This document shows, piece after piece, positions 42,176 through 51,217 of a stretch of DNA of 64,000 bases (its first letter is position 1; the number at the start of each line of letters is the position of its first letter). The notes under the pieces were generated by a model. The model searched no databases, was not told where the DNA came from, and worked only from the letters and a program-made list of their open reading frames with translations. The position numbers and the translations under genes are program-made. The DNA is from Marinirhabdus sp963799365 (lineage in GTDB: Bacteria > Bacteroidota > Bacteroidia > Flavobacteriales > Flavobacteriaceae): positions 1 through 64,000 of the forward strand of contig CAWCWV010000013.1 in assembly GCA_963799365.1 (NCBI GenBank), given 5' to 3'.

Positions 42176-44086
42176 ATGCGAAAACTATTACTACTTGTTA
42201 TTGTAATGATTACTGGCGTTGTATTTGCCGGTAGGCTATTCTATTTGCAAGTATATGATACTTCCTACGAAAAACTTTCAGAAAATAATGCTATTAAAAT
42301 AGAGTACGATTATCCGCAACGAGGCTATATCTATGACCGAAATGGCGAACTACTCGTTTCTAATCAGCCATCCTATGATGTGATGGTGATACCTCGCGAA
42401 GTAAAACCTTTGGACACTTTAGAATTTTGTAGTTTGTTGAAAATTTCAAAACAAGCCTTCAAAGAAAAATTAGCCAAAGCCTGGGTGTATTCTCCTAGAA
42501 TAGCCCAGCCTTTTATAGCACAATTAACAAAAGCTGAATATGCTTCGCTTTCAGAAAAAATGTACAAATTTGAAGGATTTTACATTCAGCAAAGATCCTT
42601 AAGAGAATATCAAGTAAGTCATTCTGCCAATGTTCTTGGATTTATACGGGAAGTTGACGAGCGTATTATTAAAAACAACCCAGACTATATTATGGGGGAA
42701 TTAATAGGAAAACAAGGGGTAGAGGAATCTTATGAGGATGTATTACGAGGTGTTAAGGGTGTAAAATATATTCAAAAAGACAGATTTAATCGCGAAATCG
42801 GTTCTTATAAAGACGGTAGCTTTGATACTATTCCAGAGAGGGGAATGGACATTGAATTAACCATAGATGCAAGACTTCAAAAGTATGGTGAAGAATTATT
42901 TCAGAACAAACGCGGGGGGATTGTTGCCTTAGACCCTTCAACAGGTGAAATTCTGGCGTTGGTAACCGCCCCTAATTTTGACCCAGGATTACTGGTTGGT
43001 AGAGAACGCTCCAAAGAATACACAAAGCTTTGGTACGATACAATTGCAAAGCCATTATTTGATAGAGGTTTGTCTGGAGAATACTCTCCTGGATCTCCAT
43101 TTAAAACACTCACGGCACTCATTGCCATGGAGGAAGGTGTGATGAATACTACAGAACGTATTTATTGTAACCATGGCTATGTGTATGGTAGAGGGCAAAA
43201 ATTAGGATGTCACAGTCATTATAGTCCTCTAGCAATGGTAGAAGGAATTGCACAGTCTTGCAACGCTTATTTTTGCACAGCATATCGTCGTATCATAGAA
43301 AAATATCCTACGCCCCAAGAAGGTATCGATACATGGAAGAGACATCTTACAAGTTTCGGTTTAGGGCAATATATGGGGTATGATTTGCCAAGTGGAAAAA
43401 AAGGACTGATTCCTACCTCCGAATTTTATAATAAATGGTATGATTACCCAACATACAAATGGTATGCAACGGCTACTATTTCTAATGCTATTGGGCAGGG
43501 TGAAGTTAATTTAACGCCTATGCAAATGGCCAATTTTACAGCCGCTATCGCAAACAGAGGTCATTGGTATCGTCCCCACATCATTAAAAATATTAAAGGT
43601 GTAGATACTATCCCGCAAGAATATACAAAACGAATGAATACAACGATAGCCCCGCAACATTTTGATCCTGTTGTCCAAGGCATGTTCGATGTATATAACA
43701 AGGGAACCGCCTCAAGTTTGCGCGTTCCAGATATCGAGATCTGCGGAAAAACAGGTACTGCCGAAAACTACACAAGAATTCAAGGAAAAAGTGTTCAACT
43801 TACAGACCACTCTACTTTTATCGCTTTTGCTCCAAAAGACAACCCAAAGATTGCTATTGCTGTATTTGTTGAAAATGGATATTGGGGAAGTAGATATGCA
43901 GGTAAAATTGCCAGTTTAATGATAGAGAAGTATTTAAAAGGTGAAATTACCAGAACCGATCTAGAAAAATTTGTCCTTGAAGGAAGCTTAATGGCAGAGT
44001 ATGCAAAACCTCTTTCTGGCAAACCATTCCCAATTAATGATGGGAAAAAAATAAGTGGTAAATTTTTAAGAGACTTAGAATTATAA
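42176..44086 (+). CDS. mrdA: Penicillin-binding protein 2 (peptidoglycan transpeptidase MrdA)
   Basis: A 636-residue class B PBP: one N-terminal helix (LLLVIVMITGVVFAGRLFYL), a dimerisation/pedestal domain (YDYPQRGYIYDRNGELLVSN), and the transpeptidase domain with SxxK in GEYSPGSPFKTL, SxN in AQSCNAYF and KTG in GKTGTAEN. It cross-links new peptidoglycan during elongation. It is placed between mreD and rodA, its SEDS partner. Confidence 0.96.
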   Translation: MRKLLLLVIVMITGVVFAGRLFYLQVYDTSYEKLSENNAIKIEYDYPQRGYIYDRNGELLVSNQPSYDVMVIPREVKPLDTLEFCSLLKISKQAFKEKLAKAWVYSPRIAQPFIAQLTKAEYASLSEKMYKFEGFYIQQRSLREYQVSHSANVLGFIREVDERIIKNNPDYIMGELIGKQGVEESYEDVLRGVKGVKYIQKDRFNREIGSYKDGSFDTIPERGMDIELTIDARLQKYGEELFQNKRGGIVALDPSTGEILALVTAPNFDPGLLVGRERSKEYTKLWYDTIAKPLFDRGLSGEYSPGSPFKTLTALIAMEEGVMNTTERIYCNHGYVYGRGQKLGCHSHYSPLAMVEGIAQSCNAYFCTAYRRIIEKYPTPQEGIDTWKRHLTSFGLGQYMGYDLPSGKKGLIPTSEFYNKWYDYPTYKWYATATISNAIGQGEVNLTPMQMANFTAAIANRGHWYRPHIIKNIKGVDTIPQEYTKRMNTTIAPQHFDPVVQGMFDVYNKGTASSLRVPDIEICGKTGTAENYTRIQGKSVQLTDHSTFIAFAPKDNPKIAIAVFVENGYWGSRYAGKIASLMIEKYLKGEITRTDLEKFVLEGSLMAEYAKPLSGKPFPINDGKKISGKFLRDLEL

Positions 44087-44121
44087 TCATTCTCATAGCG
44101 CAAAGCAACAAGTAGCCTTTT

Positions 44122-45387
44122 ATGTCCCAGAGTAAAGTTTTTTTGAAATTTGATTGGCTTACTATTTTTTTATTTTTTTCGTTGGTTGCGATCGGTTGGA
44201 TCAATATTTATTCTGCTAGTTTAGACGAAAGCGCAACGATTTTTTTCGATTTTGACCAGATCTACATTCGTCAATTATTATTTATTGGTTTAAGCATAGG
44301 GCTTATTATTTTTATTCTCGCAGTAGATTCCAAATTTTACGAACGGTTTTCGAGTGTTATATATATTATTTCTCTCCTTTCTTTACTGGGTTTATTCGTT
44401 TTTGGAAAAAACATTAATGGCGCTACCTCCTGGTATAGTTTTGGAGCTTTTGGATTGCAGCCCAGTGAATTTGCTAAAGCAGCAACAGCACTTGCGCTAG
44501 CAAAGTATTGTTCAGATTTGGGCGTAAACATTCGGGAGTTTAAACATCAGGTTCGGGTTTTTATACTCATTGCGCTACCTGCCATTTTTATTATTCCACA
44601 ACCCGATCCTGGAAGCGCTTTAGTATATGCTGCGTTTATATTCCCATTGTATCGCGAAGGATTACATTTTGTGTATTTACTACTCGGTTTTTTTGCCGCT
44701 GCACTTTTTGTTTCCACCTTGGCATTTGGCGTTACCTGGGTTGTTTTAGGGGTTGTTATTCTTGCCGCACTCATATTTTTCTACAACTTAAAACGAAAAA
44801 GGAAAAGACCTCCCATTTCCCGATACGTCATTATTGCAGCGGCTTGTATTGGTTTTGCATTTTCAGTAAATTATATTTTCAACAATGTTTTTGAACAACG
44901 CCATCGGGACCGTTTTAATATTGTACTTGGCAAAGAAGTAGATGCTAAAGGAATTGGCTACAACACCAACCAAAGCGAAATTGCAATTGGCAGTGGAGGT
45001 TGGACAGGAAAAGGTTGGACAGAAGGCACCCAAACTAAAGGAAACTTTGTTCCTGAACAACACACAGACTATATTTTTAGCACGGTGGGAGAAGAATGGG
45101 GTTTTGTTGGGAGTATTGTAGTGGTTTTTCTATTTATAGCACTTATCGTACGTATCTTATATCTAGCCGAACGACAGAAAAACACCTTTAATAGAGTCTA
45201 TGGCTATAGTGTAGCAGCCATTCTCTTTTTGCACTTTTTTGTAAATGTAGGAATGGTAACGGGATTATTTCCAACAGTAGGTATACCCTTGCCGTTCTTT
45301 AGTTACGGAGGCTCAGGACTTTGGGGCTTTACTATCTTACTTTTTATTTTTGTTAGGTTAGATGGCGGCAATTACTATTATACTTAG
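44122..45387 (+). CDS. rodA: Peptidoglycan glycosyltransferase RodA (SEDS)
   Basis: A 421-residue SEDS protein with about ten membrane helices. Signature parts: GATSWYSFGAFGLQPSEFAK, PQPDPGSALVYAAFIFPL, KGNFVPEQHTDYIFSTVGEE and a C-terminal LPFFSYGGSGLWGF. It polymerises lipid II with PBP2. It ends the mre/mrd unit. The sequence covering its last seven or eight codons is duplicated downstream (45364-45571). Confidence 0.95.
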   Translation: MSQSKVFLKFDWLTIFLFFSLVAIGWINIYSASLDESATIFFDFDQIYIRQLLFIGLSIGLIIFILAVDSKFYERFSSVIYIISLLSLLGLFVFGKNINGATSWYSFGAFGLQPSEFAKAATALALAKYCSDLGVNIREFKHQVRVFILIALPAIFIIPQPDPGSALVYAAFIFPLYREGLHFVYLLLGFFAAALFVSTLAFGVTWVVLGVVILAALIFFYNLKRKRKRPPISRYVIIAAACIGFAFSVNYIFNNVFEQRHRDRFNIVLGKEVDAKGIGYNTNQSEIAIGSGGWTGKGWTEGTQTKGNFVPEQHTDYIFSTVGEEWGFVGSIVVVFLFIALIVRILYLAERQKNTFNRVYGYSVAAILFLHFFVNVGMVTGLFPTVGIPLPFFSYGGSGLWGFTILLFIFVRLDGGNYYYT

Positions 45388-45571
45388 ATTTTTTTGGGGT
45401 GGCGAGCAACTTAGTTTTTTGTAAGCTGAAAGCACAAAAAAGTAAGCTGCGAAGGCGGCAGTATCCCAAAGCTGTTTATTTTCATGTGATTAAGGGCGGA
45501 AATTACTAGTATACTTAGATTTTTTTGGGGTGGCGAGCAACTTAGTTTTTTGTAAGCTGAAAGCACAAAAA
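45364..45571 (+). repeat. 131-base tandem duplication of the rodA 3' end
   Basis: A 77-base segment from GGCGGCAATTACTATTATAC (45364-45440) recurs at 45495-45571 with few changes, offset 131 bases. It covers the final codons of rodA, its stop and GGGGTGGCGAGCAAC. The second copy lies in non-coding DNA before the nuclease gene (stop at 45616). The 53 bases between the copies contain GAAGGCGGCAG and no clear gene. Confidence 0.85.
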
Positions 45572-45615
45572 TTTTGGTGCTAAGCCTCAAACTTCGGAAT
45601 ACATTGTACCAAAGA

Positions 45616-46419
45616 TCACCACCCTTCCCTATCCACATCACTTTCCAATTGCTCTTGACTAGCCTTGGAAAACTGCGAAAAGAAATCAATTCCTGTTTTG
45701 GCTTCTATCTCGTCTACTGAAACTGTAAAGTCATAGAAAGATTTATCGGTTGGGGCATTGGGAATTAAAAAAGCGATTACTTTGTTACCGCCCTTTCGCT
45801 TATCGAAAATTATTTTATAAAACTCTTTGGGTACCGTAACGCGATCATCGCCAATGGCAAGCAATCCATCTTCCAAAACACCTCCTGTTATTACGAAAAC
45901 ACCGTCATGTTTTTTTGCCCAATAGCGGGTTTTCTGTTCGAGTTTGTTCCAAATACCGCCGTTAAATTCTTTATTTTGCGGACTTATATTACTCGTTAAA
46001 AATGTTTCGTGGTAGGCGTCATAGTCAAACTCTCTATCTGCTGCAGGGACTAAATGACCTCTATCATATCCAGAGTTTTTATAACTTCGCCAATCTGCCG
46101 AACCTGAAGCTACACTTCTATCTTCCACAAAATAGGGGCGTTTAAAGTCGCTATTTTTTATCTGATTTTTCTTTAACTCATACGCCACCCACTCCGCTTG
46201 TTCATGAGTTTCTGAATACGACAAAGTAAAATATTGATGAGAAACAATTGCTCCAGTTGTGGAGGTAGGTAAGTACCGATCGTCAAATTTTAAATAGCTT
46301 TTGTTTGTATTGCTGGTTTTAGGATAGTCTTCATTTTTCTTATCAACATACTTTTCGCCGTAATAAAGGGCGGCTGTAACAAGAATTATAAGTAATGGAT
46401 ATAGGTATCTACGGTTCAT
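45616..46419 (-). CDS. Exported DNA/RNA non-specific endonuclease (NUC1 family)
   Basis: A 267-residue protein with an N-terminal helix (YLYPLLIILVTAALYYGE) that is either a signal peptide or anchor, and a beta-beta-alpha-metal nuclease domain. The catalytic motif is DRGH (residues 119-122, general base H122) followed by LVPAADREF, and the metal-ligand asparagine lies in SPQNKEFNGGIWNKLE. Later ITGGVLEDG and VTVPKEFYKIIFD are usual NUC1 strands. It degrades DNA and RNA outside the cytoplasm, so it is probably used for nutrient acquisition or biofilm DNA breakdown. No immunity gene is seen next to it. Confidence 0.9.
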   Translation of the reverse strand: MNRRYLYPLLIILVTAALYYGEKYVDKKNEDYPKTSNTNKSYLKFDDRYLPTSTTGAIVSHQYFTLSYSETHEQAEWVAYELKKNQIKNSDFKRPYFVEDRSVASGSADWRSYKNSGYDRGHLVPAADREFDYDAYHETFLTSNISPQNKEFNGGIWNKLEQKTRYWAKKHDGVFVITGGVLEDGLLAIGDDRVTVPKEFYKIIFDKRKGGNKVIAFLIPNAPTDKSFYDFTVSVDEIEAKTGIDFFSQFSKASQEQLESDVDREGW

Positions 46420-46525
46420 TATAAAATTTTATTTAAAAATAAGGGTGTCAACTTCTTCCGAGATACTCTACAAAAATTACTCAAGTTGTGAGTTTCCTCT
46501 TCGTGCCTCTTTAGGAATGACTGAT

Positions 46526-47632
46526 TTAACTCTTCACATCCAGCGCATCTCTCAAAGCATTTCCAATAAGCATAAAAGCAGTTACCAAACTCATAATAGC
46601 CAATCCAGGAATGATTGCTAAGAAAGGTTTTCCTAGAATAATGTAACTATAGTGGTCTTTTATAATACCTCCCCAGCTTGGCATTGGAGGTTGTGCGCCT
46701 ATTCCTAAAAAACTCAAGCCACTTTCAATTAAGATAGCGCCAGCAAAGTTGGCTGCCGAAATGATAATCACCGGCGCCATAGCATTGGGTATAATATGCT
46801 TTGAAATAATTCTGAAATCGGTATATCCCAAAGCCCTTGCTGCGGTAACATATTGCATCTGTTTTACACCCATCACCTGTCCCCGCACCACCCGCGCTAC
46901 TTCCACCCACATGGTAAGTCCCACGGCAATAAAAACCTGCCAAAAACCCTTTCCTAGAGCCAAGGTGATCGCGATAACTAGAAGTAATGTTGGAATTGAC
47001 CAGGTAACATTAATGAGCCACATGATAGCTGCATCTACTTTACCTCCAAAATAACCAGCAATTGCTCCTAATGTAACACCAATAACCAATGATATAAACA
47101 CCGCTACAAACCCAATTGCCAGTGAAATACGAATACCTACCAGCATCCTACTCAACAAATCCCGGCCATATTTATCGGTTCCTAGTAAAAACTTTTTTTC
47201 TGAAACATATTTTGCTGAAATAGCTTCAGCAGAAGTTGCTCTTGGGAATAGAGTAGTTTTGTATTCTTTTTGAATTCCATCGGTAGCATCACCTGAATAT
47301 TCGGTGATTAAAATTCCGTTGGGTGTTTTTTCAAATGCTGAAATAGGTATTTCGGTTGAGGTAGTTTTCTTTCCGAAGAAAAAATCACCAAACCCGCTCC
47401 CCTCTTCTACTGCCGAAGGAATTGTTAATAATTGTACAGTAAACCCCGGCGCCTTAGAATGTATAGATAAATGCATTTGGTTAGCATTTTGCGAGTCGTC
47501 TGGGGCAATTGCATTTGCAAATATCGCAACCAATGTGCACAGTATTAAAAAGGATACACTAAACATACCCCAAAAGTTTTTCTTAAACTTTTGAAGTGCA
47601 ATTTTGGAAAGCGAAGTCGACTGATTTTTCAC
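46526..47632 (-). CDS. OppC/DppC-type peptide ABC transporter permease
   Basis: A 368-residue binding-protein-dependent permease with six membrane helices. The first (FSVSFLILCTLVAIFANAIAP) is followed by a periplasmic insert of about 100 residues, longer than in E. coli OppC. The EAA-type loop shows AARALGYTDFRIISKHIIPN. The C-terminus is FMLIGNALRDALDVKS. OppB, ATPases and a binding protein are not encoded in the window, so the rest of the transporter must be elsewhere. It is preceded by the terminator of the protease gene. Confidence 0.85.
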   Translation of the reverse strand: MKNQSTSLSKIALQKFKKNFWGMFSVSFLILCTLVAIFANAIAPDDSQNANQMHLSIHSKAPGFTVQLLTIPSAVEEGSGFGDFFFGKKTTSTEIPISAFEKTPNGILITEYSGDATDGIQKEYKTTLFPRATSAEAISAKYVSEKKFLLGTDKYGRDLLSRMLVGIRISLAIGFVAVFISLVIGVTLGAIAGYFGGKVDAAIMWLINVTWSIPTLLLVIAITLALGKGFWQVFIAVGLTMWVEVARVVRGQVMGVKQMQYVTAARALGYTDFRIISKHIIPNAMAPVIIISAANFAGAILIESGLSFLGIGAQPPMPSWGGIIKDHYSYIILGKPFLAIIPGLAIMSLVTAFMLIGNALRDALDVKS

Positions 47633-47647
47633 TGGATAAAATTACAA

Positions 47648-47683
47648 AAAAACCTGTCCAACTTTTTAATATTGGACAGGTTT
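47648..47683 (-). terminator. Rho-independent terminator of the tail-specific protease gene
   Basis: AAACCTGTCCAA (47650-47661) pairs perfectly with TTGGACAGGTTT (47672-47683) and is followed on minus by a T-run. It lies between the protease stop (47740) and the oppC start. Confidence 0.9.
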
Positions 47684-47739
47684 TGATTTATACTAACTAA
47701 TTTCTTGTTCCGTTTGAGGGCTTACTACCGCAAAGGAGA

Positions 47740-49935
47740 TTAGTTTTTAATATTAGCTACTTTTTTTGCTTTTATATTAGTTCCTTTTAAGTCTTCCAAA
47801 ACATTTATAGCTTCTTCCACATAAATATCTTTTGCCAAACTTTTATGCCATCTTTTGCGCTTTTCTCTCAACGTTGTATCTTGTTTCATTAGAGCAACTT
47901 CTGCCGGGAGTGATGTATAATTTAATTTATTATCATATTCATCAATGGCGTCAAATTTTTTGGTTTCGGCTTTACGTTTCTCAATTTCGGCGTAGTATTC
48001 CTCAAAGTTCAATGTAACATCTAGTTCGTCGCGACGCTTTTTAATCCATCTAGCATTTTCTTCGATTAGAGATAATTGATCACTTTTGGCCATTCTTGCT
48101 TTACTTTTTGCGATGGCTTCGTCAAAATCCACATACCCTTCCCATAAGTCGTATGAAGCAGGGTCTATCTTATCATAAGGCAACGGATTATCATAATCAC
48201 GCTCGCCAACATCTATGTAGCTAAAGCGGTCTGGCATAACAACGTCACTTTTTACTCCTTCTAACTGAGTAGATCCACCATTTACACGGTAAAATTTTTG
48301 GGTAGTTACTTTAAGAGCTCCCATATCTCCCATATCACTTTTACGCAACCACTGATTAAGGTCTACAAGGTTCTGGACGGTTCCTTTGCCATAAGACTGC
48401 TCACTACCTATAATAATAGCTCGTTTATAATCTTGCATGGCGGCCGCTAAAATTTCAGAAGCTGATGCAGATAATTCGTTAACTAGAATTACCAAAGGAC
48501 CATCCCATAAAATGTTTTCATCTTTGTCTTCCAGCACTTCTTTCCCACTACTAGATGAAACTTGTACTACGGGTCCTTCTTTAATAAATAATCCAGCAAT
48601 ATCCACAGCTGTTCTCAATGAACCTCCACCATTATTACGAAGATCCAGCACCAGTCCTTCTACACCTTCTTCTTTAAGACGTTCAATCTCCAGTTTTACA
48701 TCGCTTGCAGAATTACGTTCTTTATAGTTTTCCATGTCGAAATAGAAAGCCGGCAAATTTATGAGACCAAACTTTTTATCTGTTTTTTCAATCACGGTAG
48801 ACTTTGCGTAGGTTTCTTCTAATTCAACAACATCTCTTGTAATCATTTCGTCACGCATGGTACCGTCTACTCCTTTGATGGTAAGTGTAACTTTGGTTCC
48901 TTTTGGGCCTTTAATAAGTTTAACGGCATCATCAACCCTCATACCTACAACACTCACGGATTCTTTCTCCCCTTCCTGACGTACTTTTGCGATAAGATCT
49001 CCCACCTCAAGGTGTTCCCCTCTCCAGGCTGGACCTCCGCTAATAATATCTACTACTTTAATGTAGTCGTTTTTTTTCTGAAGTCGCGCACCAATTCCTT
49101 CTAACTTTCCACTCATTCTAAGGTCGAAACGATCTCGGTCTGGAGGCGCAAAATAATTAGTATGAGGATCAAACTCTTCTACTATGGTCGTTAAGAAGGT
49201 GGCAAAGTAATCTTTACGCTCCAGGTCGTCCGTAAATTCAAAAAATTCGTCTAGTGATTCTTTTGTTTGTGTTCTTGACTTTACTTCAATTTCTTCTTCA
49301 GTAAGGTTTGCATTTTCAGAAATTGGTTCTTTTTCATCTGTACCCTCAAAAGCACTTACTTCATCTTCTAGAGTAGGGCTTTCAGTTTTCTTTTTGTTCG
49401 CATTATTTTTCTCTTCAATCAAATCGTAGTAATTAGACAGTGTTGAGAACTTCAACTGCTGTCTCCAACGATCTTTCATTTCCTTTTCAGTCTTTACATA
49501 TTGCAAATTGTCGTAATCTACATTTATTTTTTCAGCGACACTGTAGTCAAATGGCATTTCCAAAACTTCTTTATAACGCTTTCTACCTTCTTCATTTCGT
49601 TTTACAAATCGTTCATACACTGCGTTAAAAAAAGAAAGGTCCTTGCTTTTAATTTGATCGTCTATAGTAGTTCTATACTTACTGAATTCTTCAATATCTG
49701 AAGCTAAAAAATACCGTTTTAATGGATCCATCGCATTGATAAAATCGTCATACACAGAAATACTAAAAGCGTCGTTTATATCTGCAGGACTATAATGTCC
49801 TTTTTCCAGTACGTAGGTAATAAGGTCTAGCAACACCTTATCCTTATCTGGATCGTTAAATTCTTTGGTGGCAAAGCTGCAAGAAGTGACAGCCATTAAA
49901 ACCCCAAGAAATAAAATTTTTATATTCTTTTTCAT
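47740..49935 (-). CDS. prc: Carboxy-terminal processing (tail-specific) protease Prc, S41
   Basis: A 731-residue exported protease. Signal/lipobox LFLGVLMAVTSC predicts a lipoprotein. An N-terminal helical domain precedes a PDZ domain (GIGARLQKKNDYIKVVDIISG, then GMRVDDAVKLIKGPKGTKV), then the S41 catalytic part with LVLDLRNNGGGSL, LVNELSASASEILAAAMQDY (catalytic serine) and SYGKGTVQ (catalytic lysine), and a DUF3340-like C-terminal domain. The enzyme trims C-terminal tails of periplasmic proteins and affects cell-wall hydrolases in other bacteria. The frame is open to 49944, but ATG 49933-49935 gives the MKKNIK signal start. Confidence 0.93.
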   Translation of the reverse strand: MKKNIKILFLGVLMAVTSCSFATKEFNDPDKDKVLLDLITYVLEKGHYSPADINDAFSISVYDDFINAMDPLKRYFLASDIEEFSKYRTTIDDQIKSKDLSFFNAVYERFVKRNEEGRKRYKEVLEMPFDYSVAEKINVDYDNLQYVKTEKEMKDRWRQQLKFSTLSNYYDLIEEKNNANKKKTESPTLEDEVSAFEGTDEKEPISENANLTEEEIEVKSRTQTKESLDEFFEFTDDLERKDYFATFLTTIVEEFDPHTNYFAPPDRDRFDLRMSGKLEGIGARLQKKNDYIKVVDIISGGPAWRGEHLEVGDLIAKVRQEGEKESVSVVGMRVDDAVKLIKGPKGTKVTLTIKGVDGTMRDEMITRDVVELEETYAKSTVIEKTDKKFGLINLPAFYFDMENYKERNSASDVKLEIERLKEEGVEGLVLDLRNNGGGSLRTAVDIAGLFIKEGPVVQVSSSSGKEVLEDKDENILWDGPLVILVNELSASASEILAAAMQDYKRAIIIGSEQSYGKGTVQNLVDLNQWLRKSDMGDMGALKVTTQKFYRVNGGSTQLEGVKSDVVMPDRFSYIDVGERDYDNPLPYDKIDPASYDLWEGYVDFDEAIAKSKARMAKSDQLSLIEENARWIKKRRDELDVTLNFEEYYAEIEKRKAETKKFDAIDEYDNKLNYTSLPAEVALMKQDTTLREKRKRWHKSLAKDIYVEEAINVLEDLKGTNIKAKKVANIKN

Positions 49936-50077
49936 AAAATACATCGTCTAATTTTTTTATAACGCTAAAAGTAGAGAAAAAACCGTGCCAAGCGTAGGAT
50001 GCGGTACTAATTTTTTGTTAAACGGTTGTCCTTCACATTTTCAGCAGGCGTGTTTCTGTCTTCCTAATTATAAACTG

Positions 50078-50085
50078 TATTTTTG
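50078..50085 (+). promoter_or_regulatory. -7 element of the surE promoter
   Basis: TATTTTTG fits TAnnTTTG and lies 20 bases before the surE ATG, so the leader would be short. Confidence 0.45.
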
Positions 50086-50104
50086 CAATCTTAGTATATA
50101 AAAA

Positions 50105-50884
50105 ATGACAAGAAAAAAACCTCTTATTTTAGTCACCAATGACGATGGCATTACAGCGCCGGGAATACGCGCCCTCATTGAAGTCATGAATACTTTAGGC
50201 GATGTTTATGTAGTAGCTCCAGACTCCCCGCAAAGTGGAATGGGACACGCAATTACAATTAACAATACGCTATATTGTGACAAGGTAGAAGTCCATAAAG
50301 AACAACCACAAAAAGAGTATAGCTGTAGTGGTACACCAGCCGATTGTGTAAAACTTGCTGTAAATGAAATTCTAAAACGAAAACCAGACCTCTGTGTGAG
50401 TGGTATAAACCACGGAAGTAATTCTTCCATAAATGTAATTTATAGCGGAACTATGAGTGCTGCAGTAGAAGCGGGCACGCAAGGTATTCCATCTATTGGA
50501 TTTTCTTTGCTGGATTATAGCCTGGAGGCTAATTTTGAGCCTGTAAAAAAATATGTAAAGCAGGTAGCCGAACAATGTTTAAAAAACGGACTGCCAAAAG
50601 GTGTCGTGCTGAATGTAAACTTCCCAAAAGCTACAGCAAAAGAATTGAAAGGACTGAAAGTATGTCGCCAAGCAAATGCACATTGGATTGAAAATTTTGA
50701 CAAACGCACCAATCCCTTAGGCCGAGATTATTACTGGCTTACAGGCGAATTTGTGAACGAAGATAAAGGTGAAGATACCGATGAATGGGCACTTGCCAAT
50801 AATTTTGTGTCGGTGGTACCCGTTCAGTTCGATTTAACGGCACATCATGCTATTAAGGATATTAACTCTTGGGATTTATCATGA
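50105..50884 (+). CDS. surE: 5'/3'-nucleotidase SurE
   Basis: A 259-residue phosphatase that releases phosphate from nucleoside monophosphates. The family start is intact: ILVTNDDGITAPGIRAL with metal-binding N12, D13 and D14, then VAPDSPQSGMGHAIT, YSCSGTPADCVKLA and VSGINHGSNSSINVIYSGTMSAA. It is followed by a small membrane gene with ATGA overlap (50881-50884). Confidence 0.96.
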   Translation: MTRKKPLILVTNDDGITAPGIRALIEVMNTLGDVYVVAPDSPQSGMGHAITINNTLYCDKVEVHKEQPQKEYSCSGTPADCVKLAVNEILKRKPDLCVSGINHGSNSSINVIYSGTMSAAVEAGTQGIPSIGFSLLDYSLEANFEPVKKYVKQVAEQCLKNGLPKGVVLNVNFPKATAKELKGLKVCRQANAHWIENFDKRTNPLGRDYYWLTGEFVNEDKGEDTDEWALANNFVSVVPVQFDLTAHHAIKDINSWDLS

Positions 50885-51171
50885 AACGAAAAATAGGTAA
50901 AAATATCGCCATTGGATTTTTATTGGGGCTTCTCACCAATTTTATTGGGAGCATATTGTACATACTCATCTTTTCAAAATACAGCATACAAACTACAATT
51001 CAAGTTGCCCTGGAAGAAGATGTATTGGGAAATATAATTGGTTTAGGCGCTTTGCTGAACCTTTTGTTATTTTTCTTCTTTCTGAAAAAAAACCGTTATT
51101 ATAGAGCTCGAGGTGTTATTATGGCTACGTTGGTAGCAGCATTTGTTATTTTAGCTGCTAAGTTTTATTAG
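50881..51171 (+). CDS. Small membrane protein between surE and lpxB
   Basis: A 96-residue protein with three predicted helices: IAIGFLLGLLTNFIGSILYILIF, IIGLGALLNLLLFFFFL and GVIMATLVAAFVILAAKFY. The start is ATG 50881, overlapping the surE TGA. No family was recognised. It is cotranscribed with surE and followed after 46 bases by lpxB. Confidence 0.7.
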   Translation: MKRKIGKNIAIGFLLGLLTNFIGSILYILIFSKYSIQTTIQVALEEDVLGNIIGLGALLNLLLFFFFLKKNRYYRARGVIMATLVAAFVILAAKFY

Positions 51172-51217
51172 TTATTAATTGCTAGTTTCCTGTATCTTTA
51201 AGCATATTTTTTAGCAG

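Noticed and set aside
45616..46419. Toxin of a contact-dependent system with immunity gene
   Set aside because: The NUC1 nuclease has a simple signal/anchor and no delivery domain or neighbouring immunity gene, so a general exported nuclease is more likely.
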